Shown here one piece after another: positions 1 through 6,436 of a stretch of 8,013 nt of DNA. The DNA lies in NCBI GenBank assembly GCA_030666985.1, contig DAOUWT010000107.1, positions 1-8,013 on the forward strand, read 5' to 3'. A program made the translations under genes and the position numbers. Each line of letters begins with the position of its first letter. Position 1 is the stretch's first letter. The notes below the pieces were generated by a model. It did not search any database and was not told the DNA's origin. It saw only the letters and a program-made list of their open reading frames with translations. The DNA comes from Chloroflexota bacterium. GTDB taxonomy: Bacteria; Chloroflexota; Anaerolineae; Anaerolineales; UBA11858.

Positions 1-30
1 CACCGTCTTGACGGACACCGTCTTGACGGA
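1..30. repeat. 15-bp tandem duplication at the 5' end of tatD
   Basis: The unit CACCGTCTTGACGGA occurs twice in direct tandem (1-15 and 16-30), and a third copy begins as CACC before diverging. It is in frame with tatD and encodes a repeated TVLTD pentapeptide directly before the conserved DTHCHLD motif. Because it touches the window edge, more copies may lie upstream. Each unit carries a TTG, so the repeat also multiplies the possible start codons. Confidence 0.8.
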
Positions 31-925
31 CACCCATTGTCACTTAGACCTGGATGCTTTTAGGGGGGATAGGGGGGAGGTTCTCGCCAGGGCGTGGGAC
101 GCTGGGGTGGGGTGCATCCTCACCCCCGGCCTAGACCTAGCCTCAAGCCGGGACGCTGTCCATTTGGCAGAAACGCCTCCCCTGGGGGCAGCTGCGTCCC
201 CTGGGGTGGCGCCTCCCGGCATGGCAGCACCATCCAAGGCGGAGACATCCCCCCTGCTCTTTGCCGCCGTGGGGGTGCATCCCAACTCGGCCCGCACCTG
301 GAGAGAGTCCATCAGCGATGGTGGCACACAGGACGCCCTCCGCGAGCTTGCCACCCATCCCCCGGTTGTGGCCATTGGCGAAATTGGCCTCGATTATTAC
401 CGCCATCACTCTCCCCATGACTTGCAGCGCAGAGTGTTCAAACAGCAACTAGAACTAGCCCTAGAGGTGGAACTTCCGGTTGTTTTGCATGTTCGTAACG
501 CAAGCGAGAGCGATAGAGCCTGTATCATAGACCTACTAAAAATCATAGAACCATGGCACAAAAGGGCTATTCAAAAATGTCCTGCCTTGCGAGGACGCTT
601 GGGCGTGGTACACTCTTTTTCAGGTAATTTAGACGAGGCCAATAAGATAATATCTTTAGGTTTTTATTTGGGCATCACAGGACCTGTTACTTATAAAAAA
701 GCGGCCAATTTGCGAAAAGTTGTTGCCTCTGTGCCCCTAGAACGCTTGCTGCTTGAGACAGACGCTCCTTTTCTCACCCCGCATCCGCACCGAGGGAAGA
801 GAAACGAGCCGGCTTATGTCAAATATATTGCTGAAAAAATTAGCGAGGTGCGTGACCTGCCTTTGAACGAAGTAGCCAGAGTTACCACTGAAAATGCTGA
901 AATTTTGTTTCGTTGGAGTATGTGA
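8..925 (+). CDS. tatD: TatD family metal-dependent hydrolase / DNase
   Basis: This is a TIM-barrel metal hydrolase of the TatD family, a cytoplasmic group with 3'-5' exonuclease or DNase activity in characterised members. All expected metal ligands are visible: HxH at residues 10-12 (DTHCHLD), Glu125 in AIGEIGLDYYR, His161 in VVLHVRN, His202 in VVHSFSGN and Asp252 in LLLETDAPFLTP. At 305 residues it exceeds the usual 255-270. The excess is an Ala/Pro/Gly-rich insertion at about residues 56-83, before the GVHPN motif, plus the TVLTD repeat at the N-terminus. The start is uncertain: TTG at 8, TTG at 23 (placing the motif 3-4 residues from the N-terminus, as is usual) or a start outside the window, since the frame is open to base 1. 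Base composition changes inside the gene: by hand count 61-120 is 42/60 GC and 601-660 is 24/60. The TGA stop at 923-925 overlaps a relic GTG start at 922. Confidence 0.93.
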   Translation: MTDTVLTDTHCHLDLDAFRGDRGEVLARAWDAGVGCILTPGLDLASSRDAVHLAETPPLGAAASPGVAPPGMAAPSKAETSPLLFAAVGVHPNSARTWRESISDGGTQDALRELATHPPVVAIGEIGLDYYRHHSPHDLQRRVFKQQLELALEVELPVVLHVRNASESDRACIIDLLKIIEPWHKRAIQKCPALRGRLGVVHSFSGNLDEANKIISLGFYLGITGPVTYKKAANLRKVVASVPLERLLLETDAPFLTPHPHRGKRNEPAYVKYIAEKISEVRDLPLNEVARVTTENAEILFRWSM

Positions 926-1084
926 GTTGGAAAGATGTGCATTGCACCTTCTTTTGGGTGCGTTGCACATCGGGTCTACCGAGTCACAGGTGCAACGCAC
1001 TTCTCGCCAAAGGCGCACAGAGTGAAAACATGAAGTGCAATGCACCTTCTCAGTTTCGTTGGAGTAGATGAGTTTGAGAGATGT
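907..1084. repeat. Duplicated tatD/prenyl-synthase junction (direct repeats 907-938 and 1053-1084)
   Basis: A 32-base segment spanning the end of tatD, its ribosome-binding GGAG and the next start codon occurs twice, 146 bases apart. The first 14 bases (GTTTCGTTGGAGTA) are identical and the remaining 18 match at 14 positions. Copy 1 holds the real tatD end (FRWSM, stop) and a relic start GTG922 reading V-S-W-K-D-V. Copy 2 holds a tatD-like end (FRWSR, stop) and the real start ATG1068 reading M-S-L-R-D-V. The simplest reading is that the genes once overlapped by 4 bases and that an event placing a palindromic element between them duplicated the junction. Confidence 0.75.
937..1046. repeat. Palindromic GTGCA(A/T)TGCAC repeat element
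   Basis: Two perfect nested 11-base inverted repeats are visible. The outer pair is GTGCATTGCAC (937-947) with GTGCAATGCAC (1035-1045). The inner pair is GTGCGTTGCAC (958-968) with GTGCAACGCAC (990-1000), enclosing a 21-base loop. The outer arms are also near-direct repeats, each followed by CCTTCT. Each arm is itself almost self-palindromic. This is the architecture of a REP- or MITE-like non-coding mobile or structural repeat. A related hairpin lies at 7260-7296. Whether it is a genome-wide family cannot be seen from this window. Confidence 0.7.
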
Positions 1085-2048
1085 AACTTTTTTAGATTTT
1101 ATCCAAGATCGCATTCAGCAGGTGGAAGAACGGATGCGGTTTCAGTCTGATGGCTATAGTCCTGAGCTTAAGTTTGCCTTAGAATATATTTTGTCTGCTG
1201 GCGGGAAACGTATTCGACCGGCTATTGTTTTACTTGTGGGCGGGATGCTGGGGGGAAAGCCTGACACTCTTATTACTTTGGGGGCCTCTCTGGAACTATT
1301 GCATACAGCCACCCTGGTTCACGATGATTTAATTGATGGCTCGTTGTTGCGGCGCGGAAACTTTACTCTGAATGCCAATTGGTCTCCTGCTGCCACCGTG
1401 CTGGCTGGTGATTATCTTTTCTCGCGCTCCGCCTCTTTGGGGGCTGATTTGGACAATTTGGCTATCTCGCGGCTTTTTGCTGATACCTTGGCTGCCATTG
1501 TCAGTGGAGAAATTACCCAGCTCTTTGGCCGTCAACGTACTGCTGACCGCGAGGCTTATTATCAGCGTATTTGCGAAAAGACGGCTTCTTTGTTCGTGTT
1601 CGCGGCCAAGGCCGCGGCGATGGTTTCTAATGTGGATGAAGAAGCAATTGAATATGCCTCTAGCTACGGACACGAGTTGGGGATGGCCTTTCAGATTGTT
1701 GACGATATTCTGGATTTCACGGGTGAGCAAGCCACGGTGGGGAAGCCTGTGGGCAGCGATTTGCGGCAAGGCATCATTACTCTCCCAGCAATTTGTTACC
1801 AGGAATTGCATCCCAGCGATGATAGTATAGCAGTTGTATTCAAAGGAGATGTTGAGAAAGCTCAGATTGAGCGACTAATTGCCAGCATTCAGGCCAGTGA
1901 AGCAATTGAGCACGCTCACCAAGAAGCGGAGCAATTTGCGAAACGAGCTATTGCGGCCTTAGAAAAATTACCTGGGGAGCAGGCCCGGGGAAAGGAAAAG
2001 CAGGCTCTGAGAGAGTTGGCTGAATTTGTTGTTTCTCGGCGGGTTTAA
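1068..2048 (+). CDS. trans-polyprenyl diphosphate synthase, long-chain
   Basis: This cytosolic prenyltransferase extends an allylic diphosphate with isopentenyl diphosphate to make the long side chain of a quinone, probably menaquinone. At 326 residues it has normal length. Visible are GGKRIRP (45-51), the first Asp-rich motif HDDLID with D86, D87 and D90, RRG at 95-97, ASLF (173-176), the second Asp-rich motif FQIVDDILDF with D212, D213 and D216, and GKPVGSDLRQG (225-235). The fifth residue before the first Asp-rich motif is Ala81. A small residue there is typical of C30 and longer products, where short-chain enzymes carry an aromatic; the exact chain length cannot be read. ATG1068 directly follows an in-frame TAG and has GGAG three bases upstream, a short spacing inherited from the duplicated junction. 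Related names include ispB, hepT and sdsA; I give no symbol because product length is unknown. Confidence 0.93.
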   Translation: MSLRDVTFLDFIQDRIQQVEERMRFQSDGYSPELKFALEYILSAGGKRIRPAIVLLVGGMLGGKPDTLITLGASLELLHTATLVHDDLIDGSLLRRGNFTLNANWSPAATVLAGDYLFSRSASLGADLDNLAISRLFADTLAAIVSGEITQLFGRQRTADREAYYQRICEKTASLFVFAAKAAAMVSNVDEEAIEYASSYGHELGMAFQIVDDILDFTGEQATVGKPVGSDLRQGIITLPAICYQELHPSDDSIAVVFKGDVEKAQIERLIASIQASEAIEHAHQEAEQFAKRAIAALEKLPGEQARGKEKQALRELAEFVVSRRV

Positions 2049-2096
2049 TTGGATATTGGGTATTGGGTATTGGGTATTGGATATTGGGTATTGGAT
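2048..2096. repeat. G-rich heptamer array (ATTGGGT/ATTGGAT) x7
   Basis: Seven perfect 7-base units follow one another from the last base of the prenyl synthase stop codon: GGAT, GGGT, GGGT, GGGT, GGAT, GGGT, GGAT variants of ATTGGRT. The coding strand is G-rich, with GGG tracts at 2058, 2065, 2072 and 2086 that could allow a loose G-quadruplex. Only about 16 unrelated bases (2097-2112) separate it from the next array. Confidence 0.9.
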
Positions 2097-2112
2097 ATTA
2101 GTTCTGACCAAT

Positions 2113-2287
2113 TCCCTAATCCCTAGTCCCTAATCCCTAGTCCCTAGTCCCTAATCCCTAGTCCCTAGTCCCTAATCCCTAATCCCTAATCCCTAATCCC
2201 TAATCCCTAATCCCTAATCCCTAATCCCTAATCCCTAATCCCTAGTCCCTAATCCCTAGTCCCTAATCCCTAATCCCTAATCCCTAA
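2113..2287. repeat. Telomere-like heptamer array (TCCCTAA/TCCCTAG) x25
   Basis: Exactly 25 uninterrupted 7-base units occupy 175 bases; 18 are TCCCTAA and 7 are TCCCTAG (units 2, 4, 5, 7, 8, 19 and 21). Nothing else differs, so the array looks young or homogenised. On the minus strand it reads TTAGGGA with GGG every 7 bases, giving strong G-quadruplex potential. It ends 11 bases before the moeA start. Such heptamers resemble the STRR repeats known in filamentous cyanobacteria and can expand or contract by slippage. Confidence 0.97.
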
Positions 2288-2298
2288 TCCCCCCCCAA
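2288..2298 (+). promoter_or_regulatory. C8 tract in place of a ribosome binding site before moeA
   Basis: Eight consecutive C residues (2289-2296) and two A residues lie immediately before ATG2299. No purine-rich Shine-Dalgarno sequence is visible; the 175 bases upstream are repeat. Translation of moeA must therefore use a leaderless, A/C-tolerant or otherwise SD-independent route. The homopolymer is also prone to length change, although it lies outside the frame. Confidence 0.5.
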
Positions 2299-3531
2299 AT
2301 GCCCGAATTCCTACACCTCCTCCCCCCCGCTGACGCCCTAGAAAAATTCCTAGACGCCCTCCCCATTCAAGTGCAGACCGAAAGAATTGCCGCCGTCCAA
2401 GCACTTGGCCGCGTGACGGCTGAACCGGTCTTGGCGCCCCATCCCCTGCCTGAGTTCAACCGCTCCACGGTAGATGGCTACGCCATCCGGGCCGCCGACA
2501 CCCATGGGGCCAGCCAAGCCTTACCCGTCTACCTGACCCTGAAGGGCGAGGTTCCCATGGGTGCATCCCCCGACTTCGAAGTGGAAAGCACGCAATGCGC
2601 CCTCATACACACCGGAGGCATGTTGCCGCCCGGAACCGATGCCGTCGTCATGGTGGAGCACACGCAGGCGGCCCGGCCAGGTGAGGTTGAAATCCTACAT
2701 TCTGTTGCCATGGGCGAGAACATGATTGAAATGGGCGAGGATGTCGCCCAAGGACAGGAAGTGATTCCCCAGGGGATGCGTCTTCGCGCGGCAGAGATCG
2801 GGGGATTGATGGCCCTGGGCGCCAGCGAGGTCCTCGTGGCTCGGCCTCCCAGGGTGGGAATCTTGTCCAGTGGGGATGAGGTTGTACCTCCTGGGCAGCG
2901 GCCTGCTCCGGGCCAGGTTCGAGACGTGAACACCTACACTCTCAGCGCGCTGGTGGAAAGCGCGGGGGGTATCCCTCTCCAATATGGTATCATCCCCGAT
3001 AACCGCGAGGCCATGTTCTCTGCCGTGGCGAAAGCCAAAGAAGAGTGTGATATTGTGACAGTCACCGCCGGCTCCTCGGCCAGCACGCGCGATTTGACGG
3101 CCGAAGTCATGGACGCCCAAGGTGAACCAGGCGTGTTGGTACATGGCGTCAATGTTAGGCCCGGCAAACCTACCATTTTGGCAGTCGCTGGGGGACGGGC
3201 CTTCATCGGCTTGCCGGGGAATCCCGTTAGCGCCCTTGTCATAGCTGGCCTATTCGTCCTCCCCACCCTCAGGGCCCTGCTCGGCCTCCCCCGGGACAGG
3301 CTTCAACCCACCGTTTCCGCCCAACTAACCCTTAACCTCTCCTCGAAAACCGGTCGTGAGGATTGGATTCCCGTTCGATTGCACGCTTCGACCGCTGGAA
3401 ACTATCGCGCTGAACCTATTTTTGGAAAGAGCAACCTGATTTTCACACTTGCTCGAGCCGGTGGATTGATACGCATTCCGGCGGATGCTAATGGCCTAAG
3501 CGCGGGAGAAAACGTAGCTGTGTTTATTTAA
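2299..3531 (+). CDS. moeA: Molybdopterin molybdenumtransferase MoeA
   Basis: This cytoplasmic enzyme inserts molybdate into adenylylated molybdopterin, the last general step of molybdenum cofactor synthesis. The 410-residue protein is full length. It shows FNRSTVDGYAIRAADT (53-68), the HTGGMLPPGTDAVVMVE block (104-120), GENMIEMGEDV (139-149), the PRVGILSSGDEVVPPG block opening the MogA-like domain (184-199), VRDVNTYTLSALV, HGVNVRPGKPT (282-292), GLPGNPVSAL (304-313) and a C-terminal beta domain to residue 410. The usual SGGVSxGD loop reads TAGSSASTRDLT (256-267), a variant I associate with bacterial MoeA paralogues carrying GSS-x-RD; this may indicate a specialised subfamily. ATG2299 is supported by an in-frame TAA at 2278 and by the N-terminal match to the family. 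The histidine kinase follows 15 bases downstream on the same strand. I see no other cofactor gene here. Confidence 0.95.
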   Translation: MPEFLHLLPPADALEKFLDALPIQVQTERIAAVQALGRVTAEPVLAPHPLPEFNRSTVDGYAIRAADTHGASQALPVYLTLKGEVPMGASPDFEVESTQCALIHTGGMLPPGTDAVVMVEHTQAARPGEVEILHSVAMGENMIEMGEDVAQGQEVIPQGMRLRAAEIGGLMALGASEVLVARPPRVGILSSGDEVVPPGQRPAPGQVRDVNTYTLSALVESAGGIPLQYGIIPDNREAMFSAVAKAKEECDIVTVTAGSSASTRDLTAEVMDAQGEPGVLVHGVNVRPGKPTILAVAGGRAFIGLPGNPVSALVIAGLFVLPTLRALLGLPRDRLQPTVSAQLTLNLSSKTGREDWIPVRLHASTAGNYRAEPIFGKSNLIFTLARAGGLIRIPADANGLSAGENVAVFI

Positions 3532-3546
3532 AAACGCGAGAAATTC

Positions 3547-5817
3547 ATGAATGATATTCTTGTTTTACCTCTGATCTTATATGTTCCCCTGGCCGTGTTT
3601 TACCTTGCGGTGACTGTCTCGGCCTATCGCAGGAAACGCCTTCACCAGGCGGCGGATTATTTTCTCATCTTTTATTTGGCCCTTTCTTTTGTAGAAATGC
3701 TTGTCCTAACCCTCGCATGTCTAGGAATCCTTGAGATTTTCATTCCTCCTGTGAAAGGCAATCTGCCGCGTTATGAGTTGCTGCTTTTGGCAGGGCTGTT
3801 CTTGAACCTTTCCCTCCTGCTCTTTCAAAAAAAAGGCCCTGGTTGGACATGGCTGTCCCTTAGCTTGGCTTGGTTGCTGGCAGTTATCCTATTAGACATC
3901 AACGTTTTTGCGCTGCCCAATGTCCTCTGGTTTGGTTTACCGGGCGGCGTTTACGGCATTTATCGCCAACATCTGTCTTTGGTTGCTTTGCTCGTTGGGT
4001 GGGGAGGGCTTATCATTGCCACGGGTATTTTCCTTAGGAAAACACATCGCACAGCTCGAACAGTGTTTATCAAAAATCGAGTCAAATATTGGGCCGGCGC
4101 CTTGGTGGTCTTTTCGGGAGGATCACTTTTAATCTTCTTCCAGATTGAACAGGTTGGCAGCCTTTTACTCTTCTTAGCGGCTTTGGCAATTGCATATATT
4201 GTTCGCACATATCGCCTCCCGGATTTAAAAGTTCTAGCCTACAAACTGATTAGCGCCGCCTTGGCAGGTTTACTTTCCTTATTGCTTTTCACCTTCGGCT
4301 TTCTTCTGGGAGAGCGGCTTTTAGGAGGGTATTCCTGGTATCAACCTGTTCTAAGCAGTGTCGCTATGGCGCTAATGCTGCTCTTTTCCTATAACCCACT
4401 CTTAGAGAAAACCAGAGAGATTGTCCAAATCTTGACGGGAGAAATATATGACCGTGACCGCGCCCTGCGCGAATACAGTAAAAGCATTAGCAGTATTTTG
4501 GAGATAGATTTATTATCTACCGTTGCCGTGGGGTTGATTAGCGAGGCCCTGGACCTTGTGGGGGGAGCATTATTCTTGGTGGACGAGATGGAGGTTGGGG
4601 TTGGCGCATCTGGGTGGCGTTTGCGCGGCGTGAAGGGGATGGGAGATACTCTTCCTAACCTGGATATTCTAACTGAAAATAACATCTTTGCCCGCATTTT
4701 TGCCGGCGAGCAGCGTCCCCTAACCCAAGCTGAGATTGAACTCTCTCCTAACTTTCAAACCCTCCCCGAGAATGTTGCTTTGTGGCTGCACGCCCTAGAT
4801 GTGGAAGTCTTTATTCCCATACACACTCAGTCCGAATGGGTCGGGTTATTTGCTTTAGCGCCCAAGCATTCTGGGGCATCTTATTCTCACGAAGACTTGG
4901 AATTGCTTGAAACCTTTGCGGATCAAACAGCAGTTGCTCTTCAGAATGCTCGCCTGGTGGAAAGCTTGACCAGGGTAAATAATGAGTTTCGAAATGCTTA
5001 CGCTGCCATGGAAGCCGTTCATGAGAAACTGGAACGTATCGAGCGCACCAAATCGGATTTTATCAGCATTGCTTCTCACGAATTGCGCACCCCTCTCACC
5101 GTGATGAACGGGTATACTCAAATGCTGTCCTCTGATGATGATCTGATGGAAAATTCATATTATGCTGAACTGATCAAGGGGTTGTTGGGTGGTGCCGAAC
5201 GGCTGCATGAGATCATTGAAAGCATGTTGGATGTGGCCAAGATCGACTCCCGTGCCTTGGAACTCAGAACGCAGCCAGTTTCTTTGGATTCTGTTCTCCA
5301 ACGTATTGGACGCGCGTTCGAGAGTGATATACATTCCCGGGAGCTTTCTCTGGTTTATGAAGGCTTGGATGATATTCCAAAAATCTACGGAGACCCCCAA
5401 TCTCTTGAGAAGGTTTTTTCGAATCTACTCAGCAATGCCATTAAATACACCCCCAATGGTGGAACGATTACTATTGGTGGTCGGTACATTCCCACATCGG
5501 CCGGTTTGCTGGAGTGGGAAGGGGTTGAAATTGTGGTTAGCGATACGGGGATTGGCATTGATCCTCATGTACAGCAGGAAATTTTCACCAGGTTCTACCA
5601 GAGTGGCGATGTAAGTTTACACTCTTCTGGGAAAACGAAATTCAAAGCTGGGGGAGCGGGGTTGGGCTTGGCTGTTGTTCAGGGAGTGGTCGAGGCGCAC
5701 GGCGGACGTGTTTGGGTAGAGAGCTTGGGGCGTGACGAAAAAAATTTCCCCGGAAGTGATTTTCACATCATCTTGCCGCTCCGCCAGCCGGCCTACGACG
5801 CTGACATATTTGAGTAG
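3547..5817 (+). CDS. Multi-spanning membrane GAF sensor histidine kinase
   Basis: This is a transmembrane two-component sensor of 756 residues. The first ~285 contain about nine hydrophobic helices (near 5-27, 37-60, 76-93, 101-122, 142-163, 180-199, 203-220, 230-253 and 265-281), with no recognisable extracytoplasmic ligand domain. A GAF domain follows at about 305-470 (ending ADQTAVALQNARLVESL), then a short coiled coil (470-500). HisKA carries the phospho-acceptor His511 in SIASHELRTPL. The HATPase has an N box with N626 and N630 (NLLSNAIKYTPNGG), G1 with D666-T-G-I-G670, an F box (FTRFYQ) and G2 with GGAGLGLA (702-709). All catalytic motifs are intact, so it should be an active kinase. 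No response regulator or receiver domain lies in the window, making it an orphan here. The start ATG3547 has only a weak purine stretch upstream. Coupling to moeA and aroQ looks positional; the ligand is unknown. Confidence 0.94.
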   Translation: MNDILVLPLILYVPLAVFYLAVTVSAYRRKRLHQAADYFLIFYLALSFVEMLVLTLACLGILEIFIPPVKGNLPRYELLLLAGLFLNLSLLLFQKKGPGWTWLSLSLAWLLAVILLDINVFALPNVLWFGLPGGVYGIYRQHLSLVALLVGWGGLIIATGIFLRKTHRTARTVFIKNRVKYWAGALVVFSGGSLLIFFQIEQVGSLLLFLAALAIAYIVRTYRLPDLKVLAYKLISAALAGLLSLLLFTFGFLLGERLLGGYSWYQPVLSSVAMALMLLFSYNPLLEKTREIVQILTGEIYDRDRALREYSKSISSILEIDLLSTVAVGLISEALDLVGGALFLVDEMEVGVGASGWRLRGVKGMGDTLPNLDILTENNIFARIFAGEQRPLTQAEIELSPNFQTLPENVALWLHALDVEVFIPIHTQSEWVGLFALAPKHSGASYSHEDLELLETFADQTAVALQNARLVESLTRVNNEFRNAYAAMEAVHEKLERIERTKSDFISIASHELRTPLTVMNGYTQMLSSDDDLMENSYYAELIKGLLGGAERLHEIIESMLDVAKIDSRALELRTQPVSLDSVLQRIGRAFESDIHSRELSLVYEGLDDIPKIYGDPQSLEKVFSNLLSNAIKYTPNGGTITIGGRYIPTSAGLLEWEGVEIVVSDTGIGIDPHVQQEIFTRFYQSGDVSLHSSGKTKFKAGGAGLGLAVVQGVVEAHGGRVWVESLGRDEKNFPGSDFHIILPLRQPAYDADIFE

Positions 5818-5822
5818 AGACC

Positions 5823-6263
5823 ATGAAATCCATCCTCATCCTCCACGGCCCCAACCTCAACCTCCTCGGACAGCGCGAGCCGGAGGTCTACGGCGTGGTG
5901 ACACTGGATGAAATCAACCAGCGTTTGGTTACCTTTGCCGCCGAGCATGGGGTGGAGTTGCGAACAGTCCAGTCCAACCACGAGGGCGAATTGATAGACG
6001 CCCTCCACGACGCGGACGACTGGGCCGATGGCGTCATATTCAACCCGGGCGGCTACACCCACACCTCTGTGGCCCTGCGGGATGCGGTGGCAGCCATCAA
6101 AGTCCCAGTGGTGGAGGTACACCTCTCCAACATCCATGCCCGCGAGGAGTTCCGCCGCCAATCGCTCATTGCCTCCGTCTGTGCAGGTACCATCGCTGGC
6201 TTCGGATGGCGGTCTTATGTGTTGGGATTGGAGTGGTATATTGGGAAACTGGGAGACTGGTAG
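5823..6263 (+). CDS. aroQ: 3-dehydroquinate dehydratase, type II
   Basis: This enzyme converts 3-dehydroquinate to 3-dehydroshikimate in the shikimate pathway, in the cytosol and normally as a dodecamer. At 146 residues it is of family length. It carries HGPNLNLLGQREPEVYG (8-24) with catalytic Arg18 and Tyr23, the QSNHEGELID block (50-59), FNPGGYTHTSVALRDA (73-88) with Asn74 and His80, and VEVHLSNIHAREEFRRQS (97-114) with catalytic His100 and Arg107. The start lies 5 bases after the kinase stop, so translation is probably coupled. The last residues (about YIGKLGDW) and the TAG stop are encoded by the G-rich octamer repeat that follows; the gene end has thus been taken over by repeat DNA, beyond the conserved fold. 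No other shikimate gene is adjacent. Confidence 0.97.
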   Translation: MKSILILHGPNLNLLGQREPEVYGVVTLDEINQRLVTFAAEHGVELRTVQSNHEGELIDALHDADDWADGVIFNPGGYTHTSVALRDAVAAIKVPVVEVHLSNIHAREEFRRQSLIASVCAGTIAGFGWRSYVLGLEWYIGKLGDW

Positions 6264-6293
6264 ATTGGGAGACTGGTAGATTGGTAGATTGGT
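6246..6293. repeat. G-rich octamer array (AGATTGGT type) x6 at the aroQ 3' end
   Basis: Six in-phase 8-base units are AAACTGGG, AGACTGGT, AGATTGGG, AGACTGGT, AGATTGGT and AGATTGGT. The array begins inside the aroQ coding sequence and supplies its stop codon. Its complement, CCAATCTACC, occurs in the C-rich arm at 6400-6409. Confidence 0.88.
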
Positions 6294-6328
6294 TTGTGTA
6301 CTATATTTAGGGATGATTCACAATTAGA

Positions 6329-6334
6329 TTGACA
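6329..6334 (+). promoter_or_regulatory. Possible -35 box (TTGACA) upstream of the methyltransferase
   Basis: A perfect TTGACA lies in the only non-repeat stretch (6294-6355) between aroQ and the methyltransferase. No good -10 hexamer stands at 16-18 bases; the sequence there is ACTGGT. An AT-rich TATATT occurs upstream at 6302-6307 instead. Location favours a promoter, the incomplete motif does not. Confidence 0.25.
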
Positions 6335-6355
6335 CTTTTTTAAACCAATAAACTG

Positions 6356-6419
6356 GTGCCCCAATTTACCGATATACTAATTTCCCAATATACTAATTTC
6401 CAATCTACCCATATTACCA
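6356..6419. repeat. C/T-rich octamer array before the methyltransferase
   Basis: Eight 8-base units in phase can be read, of which ATATACTA and ATTTCC(C/A)A each occur twice (6372-6379 and 6388-6395; 6380-6387 and 6396-6403). TCTACCCA and TATTACCA follow. The 14-base string ATATACTAATTTCC recurs at an offset of 16. It is the opposite-strand counterpart of the G-rich array at 6246-6293 and has the same period. Confidence 0.75.
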
Positions 6420-6425
6420 AAGGAG
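6419..6425 (+). promoter_or_regulatory. Ribosome binding site AAAGGAG deciding the methyltransferase start
   Basis: AAAGGAG is the strongest Shine-Dalgarno sequence in the window and directly follows the octamer array. It stands 11 bases before ATG6437 and only 2 before GTG6428, so ATG6437 is preferred. The open frame running back to GTG6356 would translate pure repeat. Confidence 0.7.
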
Positions 6426-6436
6426 TTGTGACCAAT

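Larger units (their letters stand above)
6237..6392. repeat. 12-bp inverted repeat spanning the aroQ/methyltransferase gap
   Basis: TATATTGGGAAA (6237-6248) is the exact reverse complement of TTTCCCAATATA (6381-6392). A second pair, GGTAGATTGG (three copies from 6259) and CCAATCTACC (6400-6409), has its right arm outside the first. The pairs are therefore not nested, which argues for two oppositely oriented repeat arrays rather than one designed hairpin. Confidence 0.8.

Noticed and set aside
40..448. Overlapping minus-strand and alternate-frame reading frames in the GC-rich part of tatD
   Set aside because: They lie opposite a well-supported gene with intact metal ligands, show no recognisable motifs, and are expected by chance in GC-rich DNA.
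2113..2287. True telomere or linear-replicon end
   Set aside because: The array is internal, flanked by bacterial genes on both sides, and the unit is 7 bases with A/G variants. It is a microsatellite-like array.
2048..2287. CRISPR array
   Set aside because: The units are 7 bases in direct contact with no spacers, and no cas gene is present.
6356..6436. GTG6356 as the methyltransferase start, adding 27 residues
   Set aside because: The added codons are pure octamer repeat, and the AAAGGAG site lies downstream of that start.
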